A DNA stretch of 34,943 nucleotides, taken from assembly GCA_965659675.1 (NCBI GenBank), contig CBFHWY010000026.1, forward strand, positions 1 through 34,943. The letters are read 5' to 3'. The notes under the pieces are model-generated. The model ran no database searches. It saw only the letters and a program-made list of their open reading frames with translations, and was not told the origin of the DNA. Source of the stretch: CBFHWY01 sp965659675 (GTDB lineage: Bacteria; Bacteroidota; Bacteroidia; Flavobacteriales_G; Salibacteraceae). The position numbers were made by a program, and so were the translations under genes. Below are positions 1 to 8,239 of this stretch, in pieces (position 1 is the stretch's first letter; the number at the start of each line of letters is the position of its first letter).

Positions 1-571
1 CTATACTTTGATCGCTATCTGTTTTTCCAAACGAAATGCACGTTTGGCCTTCACAAATGCAGGTGATCTTTGATGCTTCAGCTCGGCGATATTCGAATTG
101 TGGATTCGTCTCGTAATTTGAAATGATCAAGATTTCCAGTCCTGTTGAAAGGATAAGATCATCCTCAATGAACCTGATGAATGAAATGATATTGTCTCCA
201 AGATATTCCCTTGTTTGATCCGAAGAAATGATGAGCTCAGGTCTATCGGCACCATCCTTAAGTTTTAGGATCTCGCTATCCAACGTAAAGAACCAAACAT
301 CACCAGTTTTATCCTTTTCACCGCCAAGAATGATGACTGAGTAAGAAGTATCAGTGACTCGTTTGAATTGTTGCCCATCAAAAACGCTTAAACCATTGTC
401 GGTACAAAACCAGAACCTGCCAAATTTATCTTCGAGAAGATCGTATACTTCATTGCTGGGCAGACCATCCTCAACACTGAGGTTTATGGCATAAGGTTCG
501 AATTCTTTTATCGCCTGTCCAATACTCAGTAATGGCAGCAATAACAACATGTAAAGCAGCGTAATTCTCAT
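1..571 (-). CDS. Two-component regulator propeller protein, N-terminal fragment
   Basis: A minus-strand reading frame starts with ATG at 571 and stays open for about 190 codons to the window edge, so only the N-terminus is seen. It begins with a signal peptide (MRITLLYMLLLLPLLSIGQA). Around residues 30-65 it reads NLSVEDGLPSNEVYDLLEDK, then GRFWFCTDNGLSVFDG. This is the typical first blade of Reg_prop (two-component regulator propeller) proteins, whose periplasmic propellers usually sit in front of a membrane helix and a histidine kinase, GGDEF or LuxR-type output domain. The output domain lies outside the window, so the signalling type cannot be given. Several cysteines near the visible end are unusual for such repeats. 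It is divergent from the molybdopterin oxidoreductase gene across 248 bases. The family call is confident; the exact role is unknown. Confidence 0.8.
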   Translation of the reverse strand, partial: MRITLLYMLLLLPLLSIGQAIKEFEPYAINLSVEDGLPSNEVYDLLEDKFGRFWFCTDNGLSVFDGQQFKRVTDTSYSVIILGGEKDKTGDVWFFTLDSEILKLKDGADRPELIISSDQTREYLGDNIISFIRFIEDDLILSTGLEILIISNYETNPQFEYRRAEASKITCICEGQTCISFGKTDSDQSI

Positions 572-676
572 CGCTACCTACGAAATAAGTGAATAATGCC
601 TCAGACGTGGCTCAGCTCGGCTATTTTTTTCGAAAGGCCCTTTGATTTGCGAATGTCAGGACTCAACACTAATATT

Positions 677-713
677 CCAGACCTTTTCCTTTCTTTACAG
701 AAGGGAAACCTGG
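677..713. other. Stem-loop in the 572-819 divergent intergenic region
   Basis: Bases 685-693 (TTTCCTTTC) pair with 700-708 (GAAGGGAAA) around the loop TTTACA, giving nine pairs with one G-T wobble. Outside it CCAG (677-680) pairs with CTGG (710-713) across a small internal loop. The structure lies about 107 bases before the oxidoreductase start. It lacks a clear T-run, so it is not an obvious terminator. It could be a 5' leader structure, an operator or chance. In the rest of 572-819 I see no gene and no convincing TAnnTTTG promoter. Confidence 0.4.
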
Positions 714-819
714 ATTTTAAGACATTTGGTGATTAGTTTGGTCACTACAATGCTTGCTTTTTCGATACATCATATTACTTAGCAAACGAATAAGATTAAA
801 GTACTTACAAGTATGCCTT

Positions 820-3168
820 ATGGATTTTCTCGATAGTCTTTCAAATAAATTGGATACAGATAAAAAGATGCACATCGAACGTGCGATCAGAAATTCGCGT
901 CCCCCGGAGGAATTTGAATCAGTTAAATGGTCAGAACCTCCAACAAAGGCGGCAGGCTTAAAGGCTGTTGGTGTTGCCGTTCAACATATGCTTAAGGAAA
1001 TGCCAATCACAAGAGCTAACACTGCTCTGCTAAAGCTGAATCAAAAAGGAGGTTATGATTGCCCCGGTTGTGCCTGGCCTGACCCAGATGGACACCGTTC
1101 ATCCCTGGGGGAGTATTGTGAGAATGGCGCAAAAGCCATTGCAGAAGAGGCTACTACTCGTTTGGTTGATGAAGATTTTTTCGAAAAACACAGCATCGAC
1201 GAATTGGCTTCATGGTCTGATTATCAGCTTGGTAAAAGCGGAAGGATCACACGCCCATTCTATCTGCCGAAAGGCGCTAGTTACTACAAGCCTATAGCAT
1301 GGGATGAGGCCTTCAGAATGATCGGTAAAAAGTTAAGGTCTCTAAAAGATCCTGATGAGGCTGTTTTCTATACTTCCGGAAGAACAAGCAATGAAGCTGC
1401 CTACCTATATCAGTTGATGGTTAGGATGTATGGCACTAATAACCTGCCAGATTGCTCTAATATGTGTCACGAGTCAAGCGGTGTTGCCCTGAACGAAACG
1501 ATAGGGATAGGAAAGGGGACAGTAACATTGGATGATTTTGATAAAACAGATCTGATCCTGGTTGTTGGGCAGAATCCAGGTACAAATCACCCCAGAATGT
1601 TAAAAGCCCTGGCACAGGCCAAGAGAAATGGCGCGAAGATCATTAGCGTAAACCCATTGCCTGAGGCCGGATTAATGAAGTTCCAGGACCCACAACGAGC
1701 CCTGGATTTGATCAATGGAGGTGAAGCGCTTACCGATCTTTTCCTTCAGGTCAAAGTGAATGAGGATGTTTCCCTATTCAAAGCATTAAACTACCTGCTT
1801 GTTAAGCGTGCCGAGGCTGAACCTGAAGTTTTAGATAGTCTATTCATTAGTCAAAAGACAAAGGGGTTTGAAGAATTTAAAAAGGATATCGAATCCCAGG
1901 ATATCAAAGCCTTGATCGAACGATCAGGTGTTGATCAAAGAGCCATAGATGACGCTTTGGAACTCCTTGCTTCTAGCAAGAGGATCATCGCCTGTTGGGC
2001 AATGGGCCTAACGCAACATAAAAATGGTGTAGAGAATATCCAGGAACTGGTGAACACCCTGCTTCTGAAAGGAAGTATGGGTAAAGAAGGAGCTGGCGCC
2101 TGTCCGGTTCGTGGACATAGTAATGTTCAGGGAGACAGAACCATGGGTATTTATGAAAAACCAGCTGGTGCTTTTCTTGATGCATTGAAAAAACGGTACG
2201 ACTTTGAGCCTCCGAGAGAGCATGGATATGATGTTGTAGATAGTATCGTAGCCATGAAAGATCAAAAGGTGAAATTCTTCATGGCAATGGGGGGTAACTT
2301 TCTCTCAGCTACGCCAGAAACAGAAGTGACGGCTGCAGGACTGGCATCTTGCGAAATGACGGTTCAGGTTTCTACTAAACTGAATAGAAGCCACCTTGTC
2401 CACGGTGAAGAGGCTCTCATTTTGCCATGTCTGGGTCGATCAGATAAGGATTCGCAAAATGGTAATCCTCAGTTTGTTACAGTTGAAAACTCGATGGGAG
2501 TGGTTCATCAATCTTCTGGTAAGTTGGATCCTGTATCCGATCAGTTGCTCAGTGAGCCAAAGATCATTTCAGGAATTGCCAAAGAGGTATTTGATGATAA
2601 AATCCTGAACTGGGAAAAAACAACCAATGACTATGCTCTTATTCGTGATGAAATTGCTGCTGTCATCCCCGGATTTGAAGATTTTAATGAAAAAGTAAAG
2701 AATCGGTCAGGCTTTTATCTTCCCAACACCGCACGTTCAGGTGAATTTGAGCCCCTTGGCGGAAAAGCCCGTTTCTCGGTGATAGAGCTGCCTGAAAACG
2801 AAGTGGAGGAAGGCAAGCTCATCTTAATGACCGTTCGAACTCATGATCAATTCAATACCACGATCTATGGAATGGACGATCGCTACCGCGGGATCAAGAA
2901 TGAGAGAAGGGTAGTGCTGATGAATCGGCAGGATATGAAAGAGCGTGACCTAAAAGATGAGGATGTTGTGGATCTGGTGAATGATGAGTTTGATCAGGTA
3001 CGCATAGCCAGAAATTTCCTGGTAAAGTCTTATGATATCCCAAAGGGCAATGTGGCAAGCTATTTCCCAGAGACCAATGTGTTAGTTCCGATCCAGCGCG
3101 TTGCCAATAGAAGTAATACCCCTGCTTCAAAATTTGTCCCGATCAGAATTTTGAAGTCCAAAGGCTAA
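820..3168 (+). CDS. FdhF/YdeP-like molybdopterin oxidoreductase
   Basis: This 782-residue protein belongs to the DMSO-reductase superfamily, in the branch of E. coli YdeP (FdhF-like, about 760 residues). It should carry bis-molybdopterin-guanine dinucleotide. The N-terminal iron-sulfur region has the branch-specific CPGCAWPDP (C81, C84) with EYCENG (C100); I see three, not four, cysteines of a classical 4Fe-4S motif there. C216 in SNMCHESSG lies where FdhF has its selenocysteine and is the likely Mo ligand. There is no signal peptide, so it is cytoplasmic. The ATG at 820 was chosen because the frame upstream is not family-like and starts with a hydrophobic run; an ATG at 813 is out of frame. 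moaA follows nine bases after the stop, suggesting one transcript. The substrate is unknown: YdeP is linked to acid resistance and formate oxidation has not been established for this branch. Confidence 0.9.
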   Translation: MDFLDSLSNKLDTDKKMHIERAIRNSRPPEEFESVKWSEPPTKAAGLKAVGVAVQHMLKEMPITRANTALLKLNQKGGYDCPGCAWPDPDGHRSSLGEYCENGAKAIAEEATTRLVDEDFFEKHSIDELASWSDYQLGKSGRITRPFYLPKGASYYKPIAWDEAFRMIGKKLRSLKDPDEAVFYTSGRTSNEAAYLYQLMVRMYGTNNLPDCSNMCHESSGVALNETIGIGKGTVTLDDFDKTDLILVVGQNPGTNHPRMLKALAQAKRNGAKIISVNPLPEAGLMKFQDPQRALDLINGGEALTDLFLQVKVNEDVSLFKALNYLLVKRAEAEPEVLDSLFISQKTKGFEEFKKDIESQDIKALIERSGVDQRAIDDALELLASSKRIIACWAMGLTQHKNGVENIQELVNTLLLKGSMGKEGAGACPVRGHSNVQGDRTMGIYEKPAGAFLDALKKRYDFEPPREHGYDVVDSIVAMKDQKVKFFMAMGGNFLSATPETEVTAAGLASCEMTVQVSTKLNRSHLVHGEEALILPCLGRSDKDSQNGNPQFVTVENSMGVVHQSSGKLDPVSDQLLSEPKIISGIAKEVFDDKILNWEKTTNDYALIRDEIAAVIPGFEDFNEKVKNRSGFYLPNTARSGEFEPLGGKARFSVIELPENEVEEGKLILMTVRTHDQFNTTIYGMDDRYRGIKNERRVVLMNRQDMKERDLKDEDVVDLVNDEFDQVRIARNFLVKSYDIPKGNVASYFPETNVLVPIQRVANRSNTPASKFVPIRILKSKG

Positions 3169-3177
3169 CTTCGACCT

Positions 3178-4158
3178 ATGCTCAAAGATCAATTCGGTCG
3201 ACAACATAATTATTTGCGCATATCATTAACTGATCAATGCAATTTTAGATGCCTCTATTGCATGCCTGATGAGCACTATGAGTTCATGCCACCACAACAC
3301 CTGTTGAGTGCTGAAGAGATAGAACATTTGGCCGAAGTTTTCATAGGATTGGGGGTAAATAAGATTCGTCTGACAGGTGGTGAGCCTCTGGTCAGAAAGG
3401 ATTTTAGAGATATACTATCGAGACTGGCTAATCTGCCGGTGAGTTTGAGCATCACTACCAATGGAGTGCTGGTAGACAAGTATTTTGATGATTTTCAACG
3501 TGCCGGATTGAACAGCCTCAATATTAGTCTTGATACCCTTCAAAAAGAAAAGTTCGAAGCCATCACAAAAAGGAAAGTATTTGATCGGGTTTGGAAGAAT
3601 GTGTTGAAGGCTCTGAAAAAGGGATTCAGGGTTAAACTTAATGTGGTTGCTATGCACGGCATCAATGAAGATGAGATCGGAGATTTTGTGGAATTACTTG
3701 CAGATTATCCCTTTGATGTGCGTTTCATCGAATTTATGCCCTTTGATGGAAATCAGTGGCACCTTGATAAGGTGCTGACATATAAAGAGATAATCGAGTA
3801 TGTCCGTTCCAAATACGATCTGATCAAATTGGATGATCCGTCACATTCTACTTCAAGAACTTATCGCATAAAAGGTTTTAAAGGCAGCCTGGGCGTCATT
3901 GCAACAGTCACTGAACCCTTCTGTTCTTCATGCAACCGACTGCGTATAACTGCTGATGGAAAGATCCGTAATTGCCTGTTTGCCAAGGATGAAATGGATC
4001 TTCTTACCGCGATGAGAGCAGGGGAGGATATCATTCCGCTCATTCAAACAAACCTCAAGGCAAAGTCATTTAAGATCGGAGGGCTACCTGAATTTCAGAA
4101 TGAAGATGAGGTCTTGAAAAAGCTCAGCTCAAGGAGTATGATCAAAATAGGTGGTTGA
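3178..4158 (+). CDS. moaA: GTP 3',8-cyclase MoaA, molybdenum cofactor synthesis
   Basis: MoaA is the radical SAM enzyme that, with MoaC, converts GTP to cyclic pyranopterin monophosphate, the first step of molybdenum cofactor synthesis. The 326 residues match the usual length. The N-terminal SAM cluster motif CX3CX2C is C21, C25, C28. The second, GTP-binding cluster is C249, C252 and C266 in CSSCNRLRITADGKIRNC. The LTGGEPLVRKD motif follows, and the protein ends in the Gly-Gly tail (MIKIGG) that is functionally important in this family. It follows the molybdopterin oxidoreductase by nine bases, which fits supply of cofactor to that enzyme, although no other moa, moe or mob gene is in the window. 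Every expected residue is present, so it should be active. Confidence 0.97.
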   Translation: MLKDQFGRQHNYLRISLTDQCNFRCLYCMPDEHYEFMPPQHLLSAEEIEHLAEVFIGLGVNKIRLTGGEPLVRKDFRDILSRLANLPVSLSITTNGVLVDKYFDDFQRAGLNSLNISLDTLQKEKFEAITKRKVFDRVWKNVLKALKKGFRVKLNVVAMHGINEDEIGDFVELLADYPFDVRFIEFMPFDGNQWHLDKVLTYKEIIEYVRSKYDLIKLDDPSHSTSRTYRIKGFKGSLGVIATVTEPFCSSCNRLRITADGKIRNCLFAKDEMDLLTAMRAGEDIIPLIQTNLKAKSFKIGGLPEFQNEDEVLKKLSSRSMIKIGG

Positions 4159-4171
4159 GCTTCTCAAGCGC

Positions 4172-4201
4172 TTGCAATCTTGCCTCTTTATTATATTTTT
4201 G
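4172..4201 (+). promoter_or_regulatory. Promoter of the calcium pump gene
   Basis: TTG at 4172-4174, a 19-base spacer and TATTTTTG at 4194-4201 match the Bacteroidota sigma-ABfr consensus (TTTG at -33, TAnnTTTG at -7). The -7 box is exact. It lies 34 bases before the ATG of the pump, in the 77-base gap after moaA, so the pump can be transcribed independently of moaA. Confidence 0.6.
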
Positions 4202-4235
4202 ATCGTTAAGCCAAACGCCCTAACTACAACATTGA

Positions 4236-6911
4236 ATGTTCAAGCTAAAAGGTCTTTCTGAACAGGAAGTTCAAGACTCCAGGTCTAAGCACGGGGATAA
4301 CAGCCTGACTGAGCATAAAGTATCTACTTTCTGGTCGAAGCTACTAGAGAACGCTGCTGATCCTATGATCATAGTTCTGCTTGTGGCACTGGTCATCGTC
4401 ATTGTGCTATGGCTATTCGGTTACACTGAGTGGTACGAGGGTGTCGGTATTGCCATTGCCGTTTCACTTGCCACATTGGTTTCCACCTGGAGTGAATTCA
4501 AAAACGAACAGACCTTTCAAAAGCTTCAGCAAGAGGCAAGCAAGATCTTTTTGAATGTGTTTCGCGGGGAGTCGGTCCAGCGGGTGAATATTGACAATAT
4601 CGTTGTTGGCGACAAGGTTTTGTTGGAGCCTGGTGATAAGATCCCTGCGGATGGATTGATCATCGAAGGTAGGATCAAAGTGAATCAGGCTGCACTGAAT
4701 GGTGAGCCAGAAGCTGTGCCCAAGATTCCTGGAGTCAATGTCAGCGAATCAAAGTTAGAAGACCATCATTCCATTTACAGAGGAACCATAGTTGAGGATG
4801 GAGAGGCAGTAATGGAGGTGAAACAGGTTGGAGACCATACCATGTTTGGTCATATGGCTTCAGAGCTTAAAAAAGAGGACCGACTTGGACCACTAAGAGT
4901 AAAACTATCCACCCTGGCAAATCAGATCGCCAGGTTCGCCTATATGGGAGCACCGCTGATCGCATTGGCCTTCATGTTTAAGGTGATCGTGATGGATAAT
5001 CAAGGCGATTTTGCAGCATACTTCAATGAATGGCAGCTCGTGGTCAAGGATCTGGTGATCGCACTTATCCTTGCTGTGATCATTATCGTAGTTGTGGTGC
5101 CCGAAGGTTTACCTATGATGATCGCCATTGTCCTGGCTCAAAACATGAAAAAGCTGCTGAAGTCTAAAGTCCTCGTGAGGCAGCTATTGGGAATTGAGAC
5201 ATCGGGAAGTTTGAATATACTGTTCACCGATAAAACGGGAACAATTACCCTTGGGAAACTGGATGCCGTTGGTTTTATGGCGGTAGATGAAGAATCGCAA
5301 AAACTACTGATCAATTTTAGATCGCCAGATGAAATGCCATTTGAGCTGCGCAGACTGCTTGACATGTCAATTCGGGAGAATTCTGCCAGTGTAGTAAACC
5401 TGGAGGCAAAGGGGGAAGAAGACCTTATTCTAGGAGGTAATTCCACAGAAAGAGCCTTGCTTCGTTTTGTGCACAATGCCGAAAAGGAACTAGACCAGGA
5501 AAAGGTAAGTGTGCTCTCTCAGGTACATTTTAATTCTGATCGAAAATACAGCGCCACTCGTATCGAAATTGAACTAAAAAAGGAGTTGTCACTGGTGAAG
5601 GGTGCTGCTGAGATCATCCTTGAAAAATGCTCTGAATACCACAATAAAAAAGGAGAGCGAGTCACACTATCTGAAGATCTCAAAAGAAACTTAACGGCTC
5701 AGCTCGAAGAAAAGGCTGATGCTGGATTCCGGATTATCGGGTTAGCGACCAGTGAGATCGAAGTAGGGGAGGACGGCCTTCCTGATAGTCTCTGCTTACT
5801 GGGCTTCTCTCTCATTAGAGACGAGTTAAGAAGTGATGCCAGACCGGCAATTGAAACCTTACAGCAGGCAGGTATTCAAGTGGTCATGGTTACTGGTGAC
5901 CGTCATGGAACTGCCATTGCGATCGCCAAAGAAGCCGGGATCATGAATCGACATGATGATGTGGCTATCGGTTCTTCTGAAATGGCTCGATTTACGGACT
6001 CTGAGCTCAAAGAGATCTTGCCAAGGCTTAGAGTGGTGAGCCGCTGTTTGCCCAGCGATAAGTCTAGACTTGTGCGCCTGAGTCAATCCATTGGACTTGT
6101 GGTTGGAATGACTGGAGATGGGGTTAACGATAGTCCTGCTCTCAGTAAAGCGGATGTGGGATTTGCCCTTGGAAGTGGTACTGAAGTTGCCAAAGAGGCT
6201 TCCGACATTGTTTTGCTCGACGACAACATTCATTCTGTGACCAGTGCAGTTCACTATGGAAGAACGATCTACCGTTCTGTGCAGAAGTTCATCACCTTTC
6301 AGCTCACAGTAAACCTGAGTGCGATCTTATTGGCCTTCATTGGCCCTTTCCTTGGCTTTGAGTTACCATTGACCATGATTCAGCTCCTTTGGGTTAACCT
6401 GATCATGGATACCTTGGCTGCATTGGCATTTAGTGGTGAGCCACCTCTGGATGATCACATGGAAGAAGCTCCAAAATCGAGAGATGAGAATCTCATCGTG
6501 AAGAACATGTGGAACTCCATTTTCGCCAATGGTATATTCATCACATTGATTTGCATCATGTTCCTCAAACTGCCCTATGTAAGCGATTTCTTCACTAGGG
6601 GAGATGGTTCGGGGAATCTTCCTTTTCTGACGGCCTTTTTCACACTCTTTGTATTCCTAAACAACTTCAATAAGTTCAATGTCAGGGTACGCGATAATCG
6701 ATTGCTTCACCACATCAATCAGAACAAAGGCTTTTTGCGCATTGTGGGGCTGATATTTGCAATTCAGATCATACTGGTATTGGTTGGTGGAAAGATGTTC
6801 AGAACCACTCCTCTTACCTGGGAAGAGTGGCTTTTTGTCATACTCGCCGCATTTCTGATCATTCCTTTCGACATCCTTCGAAAAAGACTCTTTGGCCAGA
6901 TCAAAGATTAA
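4236..6911 (+). CDS. PMCA-type (P-IIB) calcium-translocating P-type ATPase
   Basis: This 891-residue membrane pump exports Ca2+ (or a similar divalent cation) using ATP. The phosphorylated aspartate is D332 in DKTGTIT; the usual motif is DKTGTLT, a conservative change. The hinge motif TGDGVND begins at T626. TM4 has VVPEGLPM, supplying an ion-binding glutamate. TM6 has NLIMDTLAALAFSGEPP, and TM5 reads QLTVNLSAILLAF, both like plasma-membrane (PMCA) pumps rather than SERCA, which suggests one Ca2+ site. There is no calmodulin-binding tail as in eukaryotic PMCAs. The N-terminus carries the usual cation-ATPase N domain with a KHGDNSL element. It has its own promoter (4172-4201) and is followed ten bases later by a small broken lipoprotein gene. 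The pump family is certain; the ion preference is inferred. Confidence 0.93.
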   Translation: MFKLKGLSEQEVQDSRSKHGDNSLTEHKVSTFWSKLLENAADPMIIVLLVALVIVIVLWLFGYTEWYEGVGIAIAVSLATLVSTWSEFKNEQTFQKLQQEASKIFLNVFRGESVQRVNIDNIVVGDKVLLEPGDKIPADGLIIEGRIKVNQAALNGEPEAVPKIPGVNVSESKLEDHHSIYRGTIVEDGEAVMEVKQVGDHTMFGHMASELKKEDRLGPLRVKLSTLANQIARFAYMGAPLIALAFMFKVIVMDNQGDFAAYFNEWQLVVKDLVIALILAVIIIVVVVPEGLPMMIAIVLAQNMKKLLKSKVLVRQLLGIETSGSLNILFTDKTGTITLGKLDAVGFMAVDEESQKLLINFRSPDEMPFELRRLLDMSIRENSASVVNLEAKGEEDLILGGNSTERALLRFVHNAEKELDQEKVSVLSQVHFNSDRKYSATRIEIELKKELSLVKGAAEIILEKCSEYHNKKGERVTLSEDLKRNLTAQLEEKADAGFRIIGLATSEIEVGEDGLPDSLCLLGFSLIRDELRSDARPAIETLQQAGIQVVMVTGDRHGTAIAIAKEAGIMNRHDDVAIGSSEMARFTDSELKEILPRLRVVSRCLPSDKSRLVRLSQSIGLVVGMTGDGVNDSPALSKADVGFALGSGTEVAKEASDIVLLDDNIHSVTSAVHYGRTIYRSVQKFITFQLTVNLSAILLAFIGPFLGFELPLTMIQLLWVNLIMDTLAALAFSGEPPLDDHMEEAPKSRDENLIVKNMWNSIFANGIFITLICIMFLKLPYVSDFFTRGDGSGNLPFLTAFFTLFVFLNNFNKFNVRVRDNRLLHHINQNKGFLRIVGLIFAIQIILVLVGGKMFRTTPLTWEEWLFVILAAFLIIPFDILRKRLFGQIKD

Positions 6912-6921
6912 TACTTCCGGG

Positions 6922-7361
6922 ATGAAGTACCTTCCTTTATTCCTAGCCTTATTCCTGGTCTCATGTGGCTCAGAACCGACTCGTTCTGATCTGGAGTATG
7001 ATCACAAGATGAAGATCCTCCAAATCATGGAAGATCAGGAGCAGGCCTGGAACAATGCCGATATAGAAGGCTTTATGAAAGCCTATGAGCGTTCAGACTC
7101 CTTGCTTTTCATTGGTTCCTCTGGCCCAAGTATGGCTATGACAAGGTGCTTGGTAATTATAAAAAGGCATATCCTGGGAAAGAGGGCATGGGACAGTTAA
7201 AGTTCAAGATCCTTCACCTTGACCTATTAGATACCAGCCATGCTCATATGGTTGGATCCTGGAAGCTCCAATTCGATACCAACCAGGCATCTGGCTACTT
7301 TAGCCTGCTTTGGAAAAACCGTGAAGGCGAATGGAAGATCATTCGCGACCACTCGAGTTAG
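6922..7361 (+). pseudogene. SnoaL/DUF4440-like lipoprotein, broken by a -1 frameshift
   Basis: Two overlapping frames together make one small protein of about 145 residues. The first, from ATG 6922, gives a lipoprotein signal (MKYLPLFLALFLVSC, lipid cysteine C15) and the start of a cystatin-like SnoaL/DUF4440 domain (MEDQEQAWNNADIEGFMKAYE). It loses sense near 7125-7135. The other frame then reads YGYDKVLGNYKKAYPGKEGMG and continues to SGYFSLLWKNREGEWKIIRDHSS, which is the normal second half of the family (tryptophan- and lysine-rich C-terminal strand). Adding one base near ggcccaagtatgg would restore a single frame. Either the gene is a recent pseudogene or the assembly has lost one base; no slippery poly-A/T tract is present to suggest programmed shifting. 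Its stop codon overlaps that of the MscS gene on the other strand (TTAG). Confidence 0.8.
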
Positions 7362-8185
7362 TCTACCTTGTGAAGGTGAACATCCATTTGAGGATATGGG
7401 ATATTCAGCTTAGCTTCAATTAATGCCAGATAAACCTTTTCGTTCATCTCAAAATAAACATCCCAGTAGTCTTCAGCGTTAACCCATGCTCTTACAGCGA
7501 AGTTCACTGAACTGTCGGCGAGTTCACTTAGTGCAACAAAAACGGCAGGGTCATCATGTATGCGTTTATCGGCCTGACAAAGATTTCGAATGATCTCTTT
7601 GGCTTTATCAACATTGTCGCCATAACCTACACCAAAGGTCCAATCAACCCTACGCTTTGGCTCGGTTGAATAGTTCGTTAAAGAACCCGTTGAGAGCGGA
7701 CCATTAGGAATAACAATGGTCTTATTATCTGGAGTCTTCAAAATTGTATTGAATACTCTGATCTCATTAACGGTTCCAGTATATCCTTGGGCATCAATGA
7801 AGTCTCCTTTTTGATATGGCTTGAAGATCAGGATCATCACCCCTCCAGCAAAGTTTTGGAGTGTTCCAGACAAAGCCATACCTACAGCCAAACCGGCGGC
7901 ACCGAGGATGGCAATAAAGGAAGTGGCCTCGATCCCTAACATACCAATGAAGGAGATGAAAACCATCACCCGCAGTAACATGCTGGTGAGTCCTCTTAGC
8001 ATTGGAACCAGATTCGGGTCAAGGTTTCTGCGCTCCATGGCTCCACCTACAGCTCTGGTGATCAACTTCGCGACCCAAAGTCCAACGATCAGGAATACCA
8101 GCGCTCCTACGATCTTAGGGCCCCATGTGATCAGAATATCAATAAGTTGATCGGTGTAATTGTCTAGTTGTTCGATCTGATCCAT
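7358..8185 (-). CDS. Small-conductance mechanosensitive channel, MscS family
   Basis: The 275-residue length is close to E. coli MscS (286). Three N-terminal membrane helices are visible: about 18-45, 65-85 and the glycine/alanine-rich pore helix TM3, LGAAGLAVGMALSGTLQNFAG. The beta domain follows (KGDFIDAQGYTGTVNEI, then NKTIVIPNGPLSTGSLTNYS), with a C-terminal alpha/beta vestibule domain. The channel opens under membrane tension and releases solutes during hypo-osmotic shock; it acts in the inner membrane. It lies 54 bases after the ABC exporter gene on the same strand and could be co-transcribed, although an exact TATTTTTG element at 8209-8216 may give a separate start. The 3' end overlaps the stop codon of the frameshifted lipoprotein gene. 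Confidence 0.93.
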   Translation of the reverse strand: MDQIEQLDNYTDQLIDILITWGPKIVGALVFLIVGLWVAKLITRAVGGAMERRNLDPNLVPMLRGLTSMLLRVMVFISFIGMLGIEATSFIAILGAAGLAVGMALSGTLQNFAGGVMILIFKPYQKGDFIDAQGYTGTVNEIRVFNTILKTPDNKTIVIPNGPLSTGSLTNYSTEPKRRVDWTFGVGYGDNVDKAKEIIRNLCQADKRIHDDPAVFVALSELADSSVNFAVRAWVNAEDYWDVYFEMNEKVYLALIEAKLNIPYPQMDVHLHKVD

Positions 8186-8208
8186 TTTGTCTTGTAATAT
8201 AATTCGCT

Positions 8209-8216
8209 CAAAAATA
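8209..8216 (-). promoter_or_regulatory. Possible -7 element of the MscS gene
   Basis: Read on the minus strand this is TATTTTTG, an exact TAnnTTTG box, 23 bases before the ATG at 8185. No TTG lies at the expected -33 distance. The element directly follows an AT-rich inverted repeat (TACTTT / AAAGTA), so a weak terminator of the upstream ABC gene is an alternative reading. Confidence 0.35.
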
Positions 8217-8239
8217 TACTTTGCTTTTAAAGTAGCTTA

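Noticed and set aside
729..745. GTGA-N9-TCAC inverted repeat resembling a CRP/FNR-type operator
   Set aside because: The spacer is nine rather than six bases and flanking bases do not match CRP or FNR sites; four-base arms are expected by chance.
572..819. Possible molybdenum-cofactor riboswitch before the molybdoenzyme
   Set aside because: Only one simple stem-loop is visible; the multi-helix Moco RNA architecture was not recognised.
5859..6254. 131-codon minus-strand frame inside the calcium pump gene
   Set aside because: Antisense shadow of a strongly conserved region; no start signal and no recognisable protein.
8217..8235. TACTTT/AAAGTA inverted repeat after the ABC exporter gene as terminator
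   Set aside because: Six AT-rich pairs are too weak; the following TATTTTTG is as well explained as a -7 promoter box.
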